DNA of 39,550 nucleotides. Source: Pseudoselenomonas ruminantium (GTDB lineage: Bacteria; Bacillota; Negativicutes; Selenomonadales; Selenomonadaceae). The notes under the pieces were generated by a model. That model was not told where the DNA came from. It saw only the letters and a program-made list of their open reading frames with translations, and did no database searches. The stretch is from contig SVBX01000029.1 in NCBI GenBank assembly GCA_015058655.1, forward strand, positions 1-39,550, read 5' to 3'. Within the stretch, counting starts at the first letter, position 1; each line of letters begins with the position of its first letter. The translations under genes were made by a program, and so were the position numbers. Of the stretch, positions 32,206 to 39,550 are shown piece by piece.

Positions 32206-33615
32206 ATGAACCTCGGAAAAGAAACGGAAACTCTGGAATACAAAAAATCAACCGGCGAAATGAAGGAAGCTATGGTATCAATAGCCTCCATCCTGAACAA
32301 ACATGGCATTGGCACACTATACTTCGGAGTTAAGCCCAATGGCACTGTATGCGGGCAGAATGTTTCTGAATCATCCCTGCGTGATGTTTCCAGAGCAGTC
32401 TATGACAATATCCGACCGCAAATATTTCCAGCTATAAAAGAAGTAATCATGGATGGAAAACATCTGATCAGAGTTGAGTTCAGCGGCAATGATACCCCCT
32501 ACTCCTCAGCAGGACGATATTACTTGCGCACGGCAGATGAAGACCGTGAGGTATCTCCAGCAGAGCTACGGAATTTTTTCGTAGCTAACGAGTATAAGGA
32601 AAAATGGGAAAAGACGGCATCATCAGCTCTTGCAAATCAAATTGACAGAGGTGCCATCAAAGCCTTTTGGCAGAAGGCCGTATCTGTCGGCAGAATGCCA
32701 TCCGGCAAATATACCTGCCCCATCATCCTAAAGAAATTTGGGCTCTTGCAGGGTGGTAACCTAAACAATGCGGGCGAGTATCTGTTCGGAAACACTCACC
32801 CACTCATGTTAAAGGCAGCTATATTTGCTACTGATGAGAAACTTACATTCATTGACATGAAAATGTTCGAAGATAACATTTACAGGCTCTTGGGCATCGC
32901 TGAAGACTACATTCTGAAAAACATTCGCTGGCGTAGTGAAATAACTGCAGCCGAGCGAAAAGAAATTCCAGAAATTCCGATTGCTGTCATCAGGGAAATT
33001 TTGGCCAATAGCTTTGCACACGCAGTATACAACGGACATACTAATCATGAGATATGCATACACCCAGGTATGGTAACCTTTTACAGCCCTGGTGGATATG
33101 CCAGCAGCCACAAACCGGAAGAGTATATAACAGGCAACAAGGAATCTGTCATTCGCAATGCGACGATTGCTAAAGTGCTGTACCTAAACAAATCCATCGA
33201 GCAGTTTGGAAGCGGCTTCAAGCGCATTGACAAGCTCTGCAAGGAGGCAGGAATCCATTATACCTATGCGAATGATGAATATGGTTTCAAATTCATAATC
33301 TACAGGCCCAAGTCTCAAAGTGACATTCAAAGTGTCACTTCGGATGTCACTTTGAATGTCACTTCGGATAGTTCCTCAGATGTCACATTGAATGTTTCGC
33401 CAAAGGTTCCTCTGAATAGTACGGAAATGGCTGTGCTTGCTTTGCTGCAGCAGAATCCCACATATTCAAGAAACGAACTTGCAGATATGATATCCAGGAC
33501 AACCAGAACCGTACAAAGAAATTTAATATCCCTAAAGGCGAAAGGATTTATCAAGCGTGTAGGCTCCAAGCAATCTCCCCAATGGGTAGTGTTGAAGAGC
33601 CCGACACTTTCATAA
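32206..33615 (+). CDS. AlbA_2-domain ATP-binding protein with repeat linker and winged helix
   Basis: The 469-residue protein has an N-terminal AlbA_2 domain (ETLEYKKST, then GIGTLYFGVKPNG), a middle GHKL-like ATP-binding region (AVIREILANSFAHAVYNGH, then FYSPGGYA) and a C-terminal winged helix (YSRNELADMISRTTRTVQRNLISL). Between the last two lies a linker of four-residue units (SVTS, DVTL, NVTS, DSSS, DVTL) encoded by 12-bp tandem repeats. AAAGGAG precedes the ATG by six bases. Proteins of this kind are presumed regulators; the target is unknown. The leader contains a near copy of the linker DNA. It is distantly related in architecture to the gene at 72-1595. A bidirectional terminator follows. 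Confidence 0.87.
   Translation: MNLGKETETLEYKKSTGEMKEAMVSIASILNKHGIGTLYFGVKPNGTVCGQNVSESSLRDVSRAVYDNIRPQIFPAIKEVIMDGKHLIRVEFSGNDTPYSSAGRYYLRTADEDREVSPAELRNFFVANEYKEKWEKTASSALANQIDRGAIKAFWQKAVSVGRMPSGKYTCPIILKKFGLLQGGNLNNAGEYLFGNTHPLMLKAAIFATDEKLTFIDMKMFEDNIYRLLGIAEDYILKNIRWRSEITAAERKEIPEIPIAVIREILANSFAHAVYNGHTNHEICIHPGMVTFYSPGGYASSHKPEEYITGNKESVIRNATIAKVLYLNKSIEQFGSGFKRIDKLCKEAGIHYTYANDEYGFKFIIYRPKSQSDIQSVTSDVTLNVTSDSSSDVTLNVSPKVPLNSTEMAVLALLQQNPTYSRNELADMISRTTRTVQRNLISLKAKGFIKRVGSKQSPQWVVLKSPTLS
33311..33400 (+). repeat. 12-bp coding tandem repeats in the linker
   Basis: TCACTTCGGATG / TCACTTTGAATG units alternate in frame and give a Ser/Asp/Val/Thr/Asn-rich linker. Unit number is a multiple of four residues, so change in copy number would keep the frame. 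Confidence 0.8.
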
Positions 33616-33660
33616 AAAAGAACCCGTTGCCTGTCCTACGGACACGCAACGGGTTCTTTG
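33616..33660. terminator. Bidirectional terminator between convergent genes
   Basis: AAAGAACCCGTTGC / GCAACGGGTTCTTT around a loop, with A and T runs on each side. It ends the AlbA_2 gene (plus) and the NYN gene (minus). Confidence 0.9.
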
Positions 33661-33682
33661 CTTGGCAACGAAAATATCAGCC

Positions 33683-34690
33683 TCAAGCCTTCTCTGACAG
33701 CCCTGCCCTGTCGAAGCAGATGGCATTTCCCTTGCATGACAGCCCCAGGGAGCTATAGAAACCTGCTTCTACTTTGCCATTCTTGATGACGCCATATTCG
33801 ATCAGGATGCTCAGAAATACATTGCTCTGCATGCCATCCACAAAGGGAACCTCAAGGAAGGCGCCATCCTGCCTTTTGACCAGTATCAGCTTCACTTCGT
33901 CCTTGCGGCGGGCCAGATAGTTGTGGACAGTTGAAGACAAAGTCTTGAATATCTTCTCGCTCTCTCCCCCGGGAGGGCTGAAGGGCAGGGAAAGCTCACG
34001 CTTTGCTCCGCTCTTGCCCTTGGCCTTCTTGCTTGCAGGCTGCGGGGCAGGTTTTGGGGCTGCCTTGGCCTTTTTCTTCTTCTCCTGGGGCACCAGCTCA
34101 TGGGCTGCCATGACCTCTGCTCCTGGCAGGGCGGGGCTTTTCTTTTTCATCACCTTTTGGGGCAGCTTCATCAAATCCTTGGCCCCCATGAGGATCTTGC
34201 TCTTCAGATTCGCCTTGGGCTTCTCCAGCTGACGCCCCACCAGCTTGTCCAGCTCTATGACCTCCACGGCGGCCGCTTCCCCTGCCTCTGTGCGCTGGAT
34301 GGCCTGCTTCAGGCCCTCGGTGCCGTTGGTCTTGGCGGCGTAGATCACCAGTTTCTTGCCCCGCTCTGCCGCCAGGTACGCCAGGGGAGCAAAATCCCTG
34401 TCATTGGAAAGGATGGCTATTTTCTTCACCGAGCTCCTGAGGCAAAGCTCCCGCGCTCCCAGCATCACCAGCCAGGTATCTGCCGAGTCCTTCCCAAGCA
34501 TGCTGTTCACCAGATGGAACTTCGCCCCCTCCAATAGCAGGTAGTCCTTGGCCACCTTGGCGCGGTTGCCCACGCAGTAGCACTCCCGCACCTTGAAGTT
34601 CTGGCACAGCCACACATAGAGGGGCACTCCCCACTTGGCGGCGGCATTTTCTGCATCTATGAATACGACTAAATCTCCACTTAACGACAT
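33683..34690 (-). CDS. NYN-domain (PIN-like) putative ribonuclease
   Basis: The 335-residue product begins with a NYN domain: DLVVFIDAENAAAKWG, with the first metal-binding Asp, later KIAILSNDRDFAPLAYLAAERG with the SNDxDF motif and GKKLVIYAAK. These carry the acidic residues of PIN-like nucleases. A Lys/Ala/Pro-rich flexible linker (about residues 200-235) joins it to a C-terminal region of about 100 residues (KIFKTLSSTVHNYLARRKDEV) that looks like a helical nucleic-acid-binding module. The linker's basic charge suggests RNA or DNA binding. The ATG at 34690 is favoured by GGAG six bases upstream; in-frame ATGs earlier lack a site. Substrate unknown. Confidence 0.83.
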   Translation of the reverse strand: MSLSGDLVVFIDAENAAAKWGVPLYVWLCQNFKVRECYCVGNRAKVAKDYLLLEGAKFHLVNSMLGKDSADTWLVMLGARELCLRSSVKKIAILSNDRDFAPLAYLAAERGKKLVIYAAKTNGTEGLKQAIQRTEAGEAAAVEVIELDKLVGRQLEKPKANLKSKILMGAKDLMKLPQKVMKKKSPALPGAEVMAAHELVPQEKKKKAKAAPKPAPQPASKKAKGKSGAKRELSLPFSPPGGESEKIFKTLSSTVHNYLARRKDEVKLILVKRQDGAFLEVPFVDGMQSNVFLSILIEYGVIKNGKVEAGFYSSLGLSCKGNAICFDRAGLSEKA

Positions 34691-34796
34691 ATGCTGCTCC
34701 ATTTTCATCATCTGCTGTCAACCATGATTTTTTCCTATTTTACCACCATTCCCCATGAATTCACAAATCAATCTGCGTTCAAAATTGCTGCCGCGG

Positions 34797-36974
34797 TCAT
34801 TCTTTGCCCAGCACCAACATGGTTATATCGTCGAACTGCTCCGCCTTTCCCACGAATTCCTTCAAATCCTCTGCCACGGCCTCCCGGAGGTCATGGGGGG
34901 ACGCAGGGGCAAGGGCCATGGCCTGTCTCAGCCTTTCTTCGCCATAGAATTCATCTGTTTCATTCTGGGCTTCTATCACCCCATCAGTGCAGAGATAGAG
35001 GATATCCCCCTTGTCCAGGACGGTTTCCTGCTCCTTGTAGGTTATATCCTCCAGGCTGCCCAGGACGAAATTGCGCACCACCTCCAGGGGTAGGGCCTTG
35101 CCCTCCTTGCGGCGGTAGACCTGGGGAGGGATGTGGCCGGCGTTGACATATGACAGGCGGCCCGTCTTCAGCTCCAGCACGCCCACGAAGGCGGTGACGA
35201 ACATCATGGCCTCGTTGCTGCGGCACAGCTCAGCATTGGCCTTGCTGACCAGGTCTGCCAGCCCGCCCCCTGCCTCAAGGCTGTGGGAAAGGCTCCTGAG
35301 CACCGTCATGGCCCGTACCATGAAGAGGGCCGCAGGCACGCCCTTGCCGGAGACATCGGCAATGTCGAACATGAGGCGGCCATCATCCAGCAGCAGGTAG
35401 TCGTAGAAATCGCCCCCCACTTCCTTGGCGGCCTTCATGGAAGCCCTGATGTCGAAGCCTCCTACCACCGGCAGGGGAGCAGGCAGCATGCTCTGCTGGA
35501 TGGAGCTGGCGGCTTTCATCTCTGCCTTGGCCCGTTCCTTTTCCTTTGCCGCCCTGGCGACCTCTTCCATGTACTCTTCCAGATGCTCTGTCATGGCATT
35601 GAAGGAATCTGCCAGCTCTTGTATCTCGTCCCCTGTGTCGATATTCACCTTTTCCTCCAGATTGCCGGTGGAAATCTCCCTGACCCCTTCCCGCAGCTTG
35701 TAGATGGGCTCCGTGATATGTCCCGCTACCCGGCGGGACAGGTACAAGGCCGCCGCCAGCAGCAAGAGCGCCAGCAGGCCGGCTTTCACGGCAGAAGCCA
35801 GGAAGGTGCTCCCCATCCTGCCCCGGAAGGCATTCATGGCCTCATCCAGCTGCGAGACGATCTCCTTGGTAGGGGCTGTCACTTCCTCCTTGGCAATCAG
35901 GCTGCCAAAGCTCCAGCCTGTGCTTTCCATGGGAGCGTAGGCCAAAAGATAATCCTGCCCGTAAAGCGTCACGGAGGCGAGTCCCCGCCCCCCGGCAGTC
36001 ATGCGCCGGGCGGCATCTGCCAGGCTGCTGTTCTTGCTTTTCCTGAGGTCCTCGCTGCCGCTGGGAGCCAGCGCACCCTGGCTGTGCCCGGAGAAAATCA
36101 CCCTGCCCTCCTTGTCCATAGCAAAATTCGCACCTGTGCGCCCGATGACGGCATCTGCCACCTGATGGTACATATCCTCGATGCTGTAGCTGATGCCTGC
36201 CACCCCTGCGAAGCCCTCGCTGTCATAGTAGGGCATCACGCAGGTCACATTGACGAAGCCGTCAGCCCCGCGATAGGCCTCCGTATAGACTGGCTTGTCC
36301 GCCCCTTTCCCCAGGGTGAACCAAGGCCTCTTCGCCGGGTCGTATTCCGACAAAAAACTCTCCCTATACTGGGCAGAAGGATAGATGCTCCCTCCCCCCG
36401 GCACCAGGTCCAGGCAGATGAGGTAACCCTTCCTGGAGCCTGCATAGATGGAAGTGCGGCTGCGGCCATATGCGCGGCCGAGTCCCTGCAGGGTATCTGC
36501 CAGATTGGAGACCACGGCAATCTCCCTTGCCAGCTCCGGCGTGATGCCTTCGGCTGCCAGCTCGGGGCTGTAGTGCACATAGGGCACGCCGGAAGCGATA
36601 TCCTCCTGCAGCCTGCTGTTCGCCAGCTGACGGGGGGTATAGTTCTCCGGCGAAGTGAGCATCAAGGTCATCTGCTGGGCCAGCAGCTCCACATCCTTCC
36701 CGGTATCCATCAGCTCCGTGTCAAGGGCCCGGGCCTTCATCTCCGCCCCTTCCTTCAGGCGTTTCTCGATATTCACCTCAGTGAAATCCCCCACCTTTTC
36801 CGACAGCCTCACCGCCATGCTGCGCTCCTGCTTCAGCACCGAATCCTCTATATGCCAGATGGTGTGAACGGACAGGGCTAAAAGTCCCAAAAAGGCCACC
36901 AAAACGCAAGCTAAGAAAGTGCGGAGCACCCTCTGCCGAATATTCAATTTCTTTCCCTTCAATTTCTCCAGCAT
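34797..36974 (-). CDS. Membrane SpoIIE/RsbU-type phosphatase with Cache sensor and HAMP
   Basis: The 725-residue protein has a short cytoplasmic start, a membrane helix at about 17-37, a long periplasmic double-Cache-like sensor (AKRPWFTLGKGADKPVYTEA, VTCVMPYYDSEGFAGVAGI), a second helix (about residues 390-415), HAMP, a coiled coil, and a C-terminal PP2C SpoIIE domain (SMKAAKEVGGDFYDYL, FDIADVSGKGVPAALFM, YVNAGHIPP, LYLCTDGVIEAQN). It should dephosphorylate a phosphoprotein, classically an anti-anti-sigma factor, in response to an external signal. No anti-sigma partners are in the window. The start at 36974 has AGAGGTG five bases upstream; the ATG at 37004 has no such site. Confidence 0.93.
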   Translation of the reverse strand: MLEKLKGKKLNIRQRVLRTFLACVLVAFLGLLALSVHTIWHIEDSVLKQERSMAVRLSEKVGDFTEVNIEKRLKEGAEMKARALDTELMDTGKDVELLAQQMTLMLTSPENYTPRQLANSRLQEDIASGVPYVHYSPELAAEGITPELAREIAVVSNLADTLQGLGRAYGRSRTSIYAGSRKGYLICLDLVPGGGSIYPSAQYRESFLSEYDPAKRPWFTLGKGADKPVYTEAYRGADGFVNVTCVMPYYDSEGFAGVAGISYSIEDMYHQVADAVIGRTGANFAMDKEGRVIFSGHSQGALAPSGSEDLRKSKNSSLADAARRMTAGGRGLASVTLYGQDYLLAYAPMESTGWSFGSLIAKEEVTAPTKEIVSQLDEAMNAFRGRMGSTFLASAVKAGLLALLLLAAALYLSRRVAGHITEPIYKLREGVREISTGNLEEKVNIDTGDEIQELADSFNAMTEHLEEYMEEVARAAKEKERAKAEMKAASSIQQSMLPAPLPVVGGFDIRASMKAAKEVGGDFYDYLLLDDGRLMFDIADVSGKGVPAALFMVRAMTVLRSLSHSLEAGGGLADLVSKANAELCRSNEAMMFVTAFVGVLELKTGRLSYVNAGHIPPQVYRRKEGKALPLEVVRNFVLGSLEDITYKEQETVLDKGDILYLCTDGVIEAQNETDEFYGEERLRQAMALAPASPHDLREAVAEDLKEFVGKAEQFDDITMLVLGKE

Positions 36975-37104
36975 ATTCGCACCTCTGAAATGGTTGATAT
37001 TCATATCAAGTTATTCGCCACTCCCCCCTTTCTTCCTGCCAAGGCGCGCAGAAAAAGCTCCACCGGCATATCTTGAGCATGCTTGACATACAGCAGGCTT
37101 CTGC

Positions 37105-37329
37105 TATAGCGAACGCAATAAATCATGTTAGGTTGCCTTCCCCGTTTACGGGGGGCGCGTATGCGCGGGAGTCCGGTGGGTTCCCTGGAGGGGAACCGCC
37201 GAAGGCGGTGGAAGGGGGCTTCGAAGCCGTAAATGCGACCCCTAACTCCCCCTTCCGTCAGCCCTTCGGGCTGCCACCTCCCCCGCAAGCGGTGGAGGCT
37301 ATTCACCAAACATTATTGCGTTCACTATA
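37105..37329. mobile_element. MITE family 2 (225 bp)
   Basis: Its ends are inverted: TATAGCGAACGCAATAA at the left and the complement of TATAGTGAACGCAATAAT at the right, with one or two mismatches. The inside is GC-rich with hairpins (CCGCCGAAGGCGG) and shows no gene. Unlike family 1 no target duplication longer than TA is obvious. It lies upstream of the SpoIIE-type gene. Confidence 0.75.
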
Positions 37330-37407
37330 AAAGGGGGAGCAAAGAGAGAAGATTCCCCCTGAAAAGCTTTTGGGGCCTGCTCAGATATAGGCGAGGTTCT
37401 TTTGGGG

Positions 37408-37640
37408 ACACAAAAAAGACCGCCCCTCGGACGGCAATGTCATTTAGTTAAGCCTTCCCCTTGAGGGGAAGGTGGCAGTCCGAAGGACTGACGGATGAGG
37501 TGCCACATAAAAAGTATAGGCAGATAGACAAGAGAACATTCCACCTCATCCACCGCTTCGCGGTCCCCCTTCCCCTCAAGGGGAAGGCTTTTGAATCAAT
37601 TGCCGTTTAACTTAATGACATTGCCCTCGGGCGGTCTCTT
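37408..37640. terminator. Terminator split by a MITE
   Basis: AAAAAAGACCGCCC lies left of the MITE and GGGCGGTCTCTTT right of it. Without the insertion these join as one hairpin, with A and T runs, serving the autotransporter gene on the minus strand. The arms are now separated by the 189-bp MITE. Confidence 0.65.
37435..37623. mobile_element. MITE family 1, copy C (189 bp)
   Basis: Same terminal inverted repeats as copies A and B and two hairpins of CCTTCCCCTTGAGGGGAAGG type. The flanks CCCTCGGACGG (37424-37434) and CCCTCGGGCGG (37624-37634) are an 11-bp duplication with one change, at the same distance as in copy A. It has inserted into a terminator. Confidence 0.9.
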
Positions 37641-37800
37641 TCTGCTGTCTGATATTTTCCCTGCTCACGCAGCCTCGATAGAAACTGTGCCACCGGGACG
37701 CACGGTTACGGAATAGATGCTGAACAAATCCAGATTTTAGGCGACAAGGCGCTGCCGCGCATGCTCCGCCCCCATAGGCGGATAGGGGAAAGGCTTTGCT
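37624..37800. other. Intergenic stretch without a supported gene
   Basis: Between the split terminator and the autotransporter stop there is no convincing open frame, promoter or RNA structure. A short hairpin (CCGCCC... near 37770) is all that is seen. Confidence 0.5.
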
Positions 37801-39550
37801 TCAAAACAGCCAGTTTATGCCCAGGCGGCCCGTGACGCCCCGCTGCCGTCCGACCCAGCCGATGGCGGAGATGTCTACGCTGAACCTGTTGTCCCCCTTG
37901 GGCTCGTAGTTCCAGCCTATCTCCATCATGCCGCTGTTGCCCCGCAGGCGGGGGGTGTCCGTCCTGAAGCCCCCACTTTCTGCGCTTGAGGAGCCGTCAA
38001 ACTCATGCTCCCAGGCCAGGCCCAGATAGAATTTGTGGATCTCGTTCACATTGTAGATGTACTTGCCTCCCAGCCGCAGCCGCAGGCTGTCCACGCCACT
38101 CAGGTTGTACTGCTCCCCTGTGGTCAGGGTGATGCTGTCCCCCTTGGTATGGGTATAGAAGAGCTTGCCGTAATACACGAACCTGTCGGGGTAGGGATCG
38201 TTCCTGCTGAGCTTCACATTCCTGCCCACGCCCAGATGGCCCCCGTAGTAGGCCGCAGAGGTTTGGAATTTCTCACTGACGGGTATGGAGCCTACCGAGA
38301 AATCAGAGCTGCTGTAGTCCGTCTTCACCCGGCCTGCCCTGAAACTGCCCTCGTAGAAACAACCGTCAGACTGGGTATTCCTGAAGACGATGCCGCCCCC
38401 CACATACTGGCTGGTGCCGCTGCCGTGGGTGCCACCATCCAGGTACGCATCGTAGTTCCCCCGCCCGTACTCCGCCATGGGAGCGATGAGCAGGCGCCGC
38501 TTCGGAGTCTCTATGCGCTTGGACAGGCCCAGCACCATGCTGTAGCCCCGCATATCCACATGGGAACCGGTAGTGTACCGCATGGAACTGCCGGATGCCG
38601 CAAAAAATGGCGTGTAGACCTGAGCTCCGGCTGTCTCCGCGCTGTCTGCTCCGCCCCCGGCCATGAAGTCGCCTCCCTGGTTCAGCAGGGCAGGGACTCT
38701 CACCTGGGGTATCTGCTTTGACTCCGGCTTCAGGCCCTTGCCCGCCAGCCTGACTATCACATGACTTTCGTCCTGCTTTTCAGAAATAATGTCATAGCGG
38801 GCAGTGGGAGATTCCCCTTCCGGCAGGCCGGTATCGGCGTTGACGCCGCGATAGATGGTGGCGGCGCTGTCGGTGATGCCGGTTTTGTTGACAATGAGGT
38901 TGATAGTGTCATTAGGTTTTAATATAGGCGAAGTGGGCACCAGGGCCAGCAGGTTGCTGCCGCTGATGTCCGTCTTGCTGATTTCATTCACATCTATGAC
39001 CGTGTCCTGATCCTTGATGTCAGCCGGCAAGTAGAAGTTGTAGTTGTTGAAGCCTCCCAGCTCATTGACATCCACATCCTTCACATAGGTATTCAAGGTA
39101 TTGTTGGTACCCATGAAGACGGAACGGCTGCGGTCATCGTCATCGAAGAGGGCTGCGCCGAAGATGCTGGCCAGCTTCAAATCTGCCTTGCCATAGATAT
39201 TCACCGTATTGTCATGGAGCCTTTCCTGGGCGGTGGATTCCCCGCTCTTTTTGGTTTCGGCCGCTATGAGGTAGCCATTCACCGCACCACCATGGACATT
39301 GATGGTGTTGCCGCTGGCCTCGCCGTAGCCGCTCCGCGCTCCAATCACATTAATTATCAAATCATTGTCGTTCCTGTCGTAAAGGTGAAGCCGATTGTTT
39401 TTTTCACTGAACGAACCAGTTTCAAAAAGGGTCCATCCTTCGCCGTAATCACCAACGTTGACTGTATTTCCTGTGACATCTACTATTTCATTTTCCTCAA
39501 GGCTGCCATCAAAATATCCTGCATAAATGCTCAGCGGAGTTTTTTCGCCG
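37801..39550 (-). CDS. Autotransporter domain protein, C-terminal part (5' end outside window)
   Basis: The frame is open to the right edge of the window, so the start lies beyond 39550; the first possible TTG at 39360 is inside the passenger and is not taken as the start. The passenger shows repeated beta-helix-like strands with N-T-V-N/I-N-V-H patterns. From about 38700 downwards a C-terminal barrel begins, with alternating aromatic strands (YVGGGIVFRNTQSDGCFYEG, YGKLFYTHTKGD, FYLGLAWEHEF) and the terminal Phe of GINWLF, the signature of outer-membrane barrel proteins. The protein is therefore a type V secreted or surface-exposed protein in a diderm cell. It is the best evidence in the window for an outer membrane. 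Substrate or binding partner unknown. Confidence 0.92.
   Translation of the reverse strand, partial: GEKTPLSIYAGYFDGSLEENEIVDVTGNTVNVGDYGEGWTLFETGSFSEKNNRLHLYDRNDNDLIINVIGARSGYGEASGNTINVHGGAVNGYLIAAETKKSGESTAQERLHDNTVNIYGKADLKLASIFGAALFDDDDRSRSVFMGTNNTLNTYVKDVDVNELGGFNNYNFYLPADIKDQDTVIDVNEISKTDISGSNLLALVPTSPILKPNDTINLIVNKTGITDSAATIYRGVNADTGLPEGESPTARYDIISEKQDESHVIVRLAGKGLKPESKQIPQVRVPALLNQGGDFMAGGGADSAETAGAQVYTPFFAASGSSMRYTTGSHVDMRGYSMVLGLSKRIETPKRRLLIAPMAEYGRGNYDAYLDGGTHGSGTSQYVGGGIVFRNTQSDGCFYEGSFRAGRVKTDYSSSDFSVGSIPVSEKFQTSAAYYGGHLGVGRNVKLSRNDPYPDRFVYYGKLFYTHTKGDSITLTTGEQYNLSGVDSLRLRLGGKYIYNVNEIHKFYLGLAWEHEFDGSSSAESGGFRTDTPRLRGNSGMMEIGWNYEPKGDNRFSVDISAIGWVGRQRGVTGRLGINWLF

Noticed and set aside
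37001..37309. Minus-strand 102-codon frame upstream of the SpoIIE-type gene
   Set aside because: It is almost wholly inside MITE family 2 and has arginine-rich, low-complexity composition with no family resemblance.

Overview
The window looks like chromosomal DNA of a diderm Firmicute, most likely a Selenomonas-type member of the Negativicutes. This is inferred from the mix of Firmicute-style Shine-Dalgarno sites and protein families with an outer-membrane autotransporter, a lipoprotein ApbE and many chemoreceptors. No rRNA, tRNA or CRISPR array was seen. Most genes lie on the minus strand. Nothing in the window fixes the species.

Layout. 1-3.4 kb: two ATPase/regulator-type genes (an AlbA_2 protein and an AAA-ATPase-like/PD-(D/E)XK protein). 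3.5-10.6 kb: three chemoreceptors with different sensor domains (four-helix bundle, double Cache, single Cache), with the flavinyl transferase ApbE between the second and third. In the apbE-receptor gap (8.42-8.85 kb) lies a compact locus built like the par/Fst type I toxin-antitoxin systems: a 29-residue hydrophobic peptide gene, a convergent ~75-nt RNA with a perfect consensus promoter, a shared bidirectional terminator and an 11-bp direct repeat near the 5' end of both RNAs. 10.7-13.4 kb: a small membrane protein, a secreted clostripain-family protease and a truncated helix-turn-helix gene whose start codon comes from an inserted MITE. 13.6-15.8 kb: a DinJ-YafQ type II toxin-antitoxin pair and an archaeal-type ATPase.

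15.8-19.2 kb is mosaic. A 418-bp near-palindromic element carries a nested MITE, and after it comes an AT-rich island (SfsA, a metallo-beta-lactamase-fold protein and a divergent TetR regulator) bounded by ends of one IS5-type insertion sequence. 19.2-27.2 kb is a signalling block: two paralogous cytosolic hybrid histidine kinases (FIST sensor, HisKA, HATPase, receiver, HPt) flank a protein made only of two receiver domains. 27.3-31.1 kb: PHP phosphoesterase, a zinc-finger/helix-turn-helix protein of YvyF type, an AEC transporter, an anchored TolA-like protein of unknown role, and MscL with a zinc ribbon. 31.2-34.7 kb: an orphan Rpn C-terminal domain, a second AlbA_2 protein with 12-bp tandem repeats, and a NYN-domain nuclease. 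34.8-39.55 kb: a membrane-bound SpoIIE-type phosphatase, two MITEs, and the C-terminal part of an autotransporter running off the window.

The window is rich in small mobile repeats. One MITE family has three copies, two with 11-bp target duplications. An IS5-type element and a MITE sharing its terminus have inserted at the 3' ends of three genes and supply their stop codons. The chemoreceptors, FIST kinases, twin receiver and SpoIIE phosphatase suggest a strong investment in environmental sensing; any direct wiring between them is inference.
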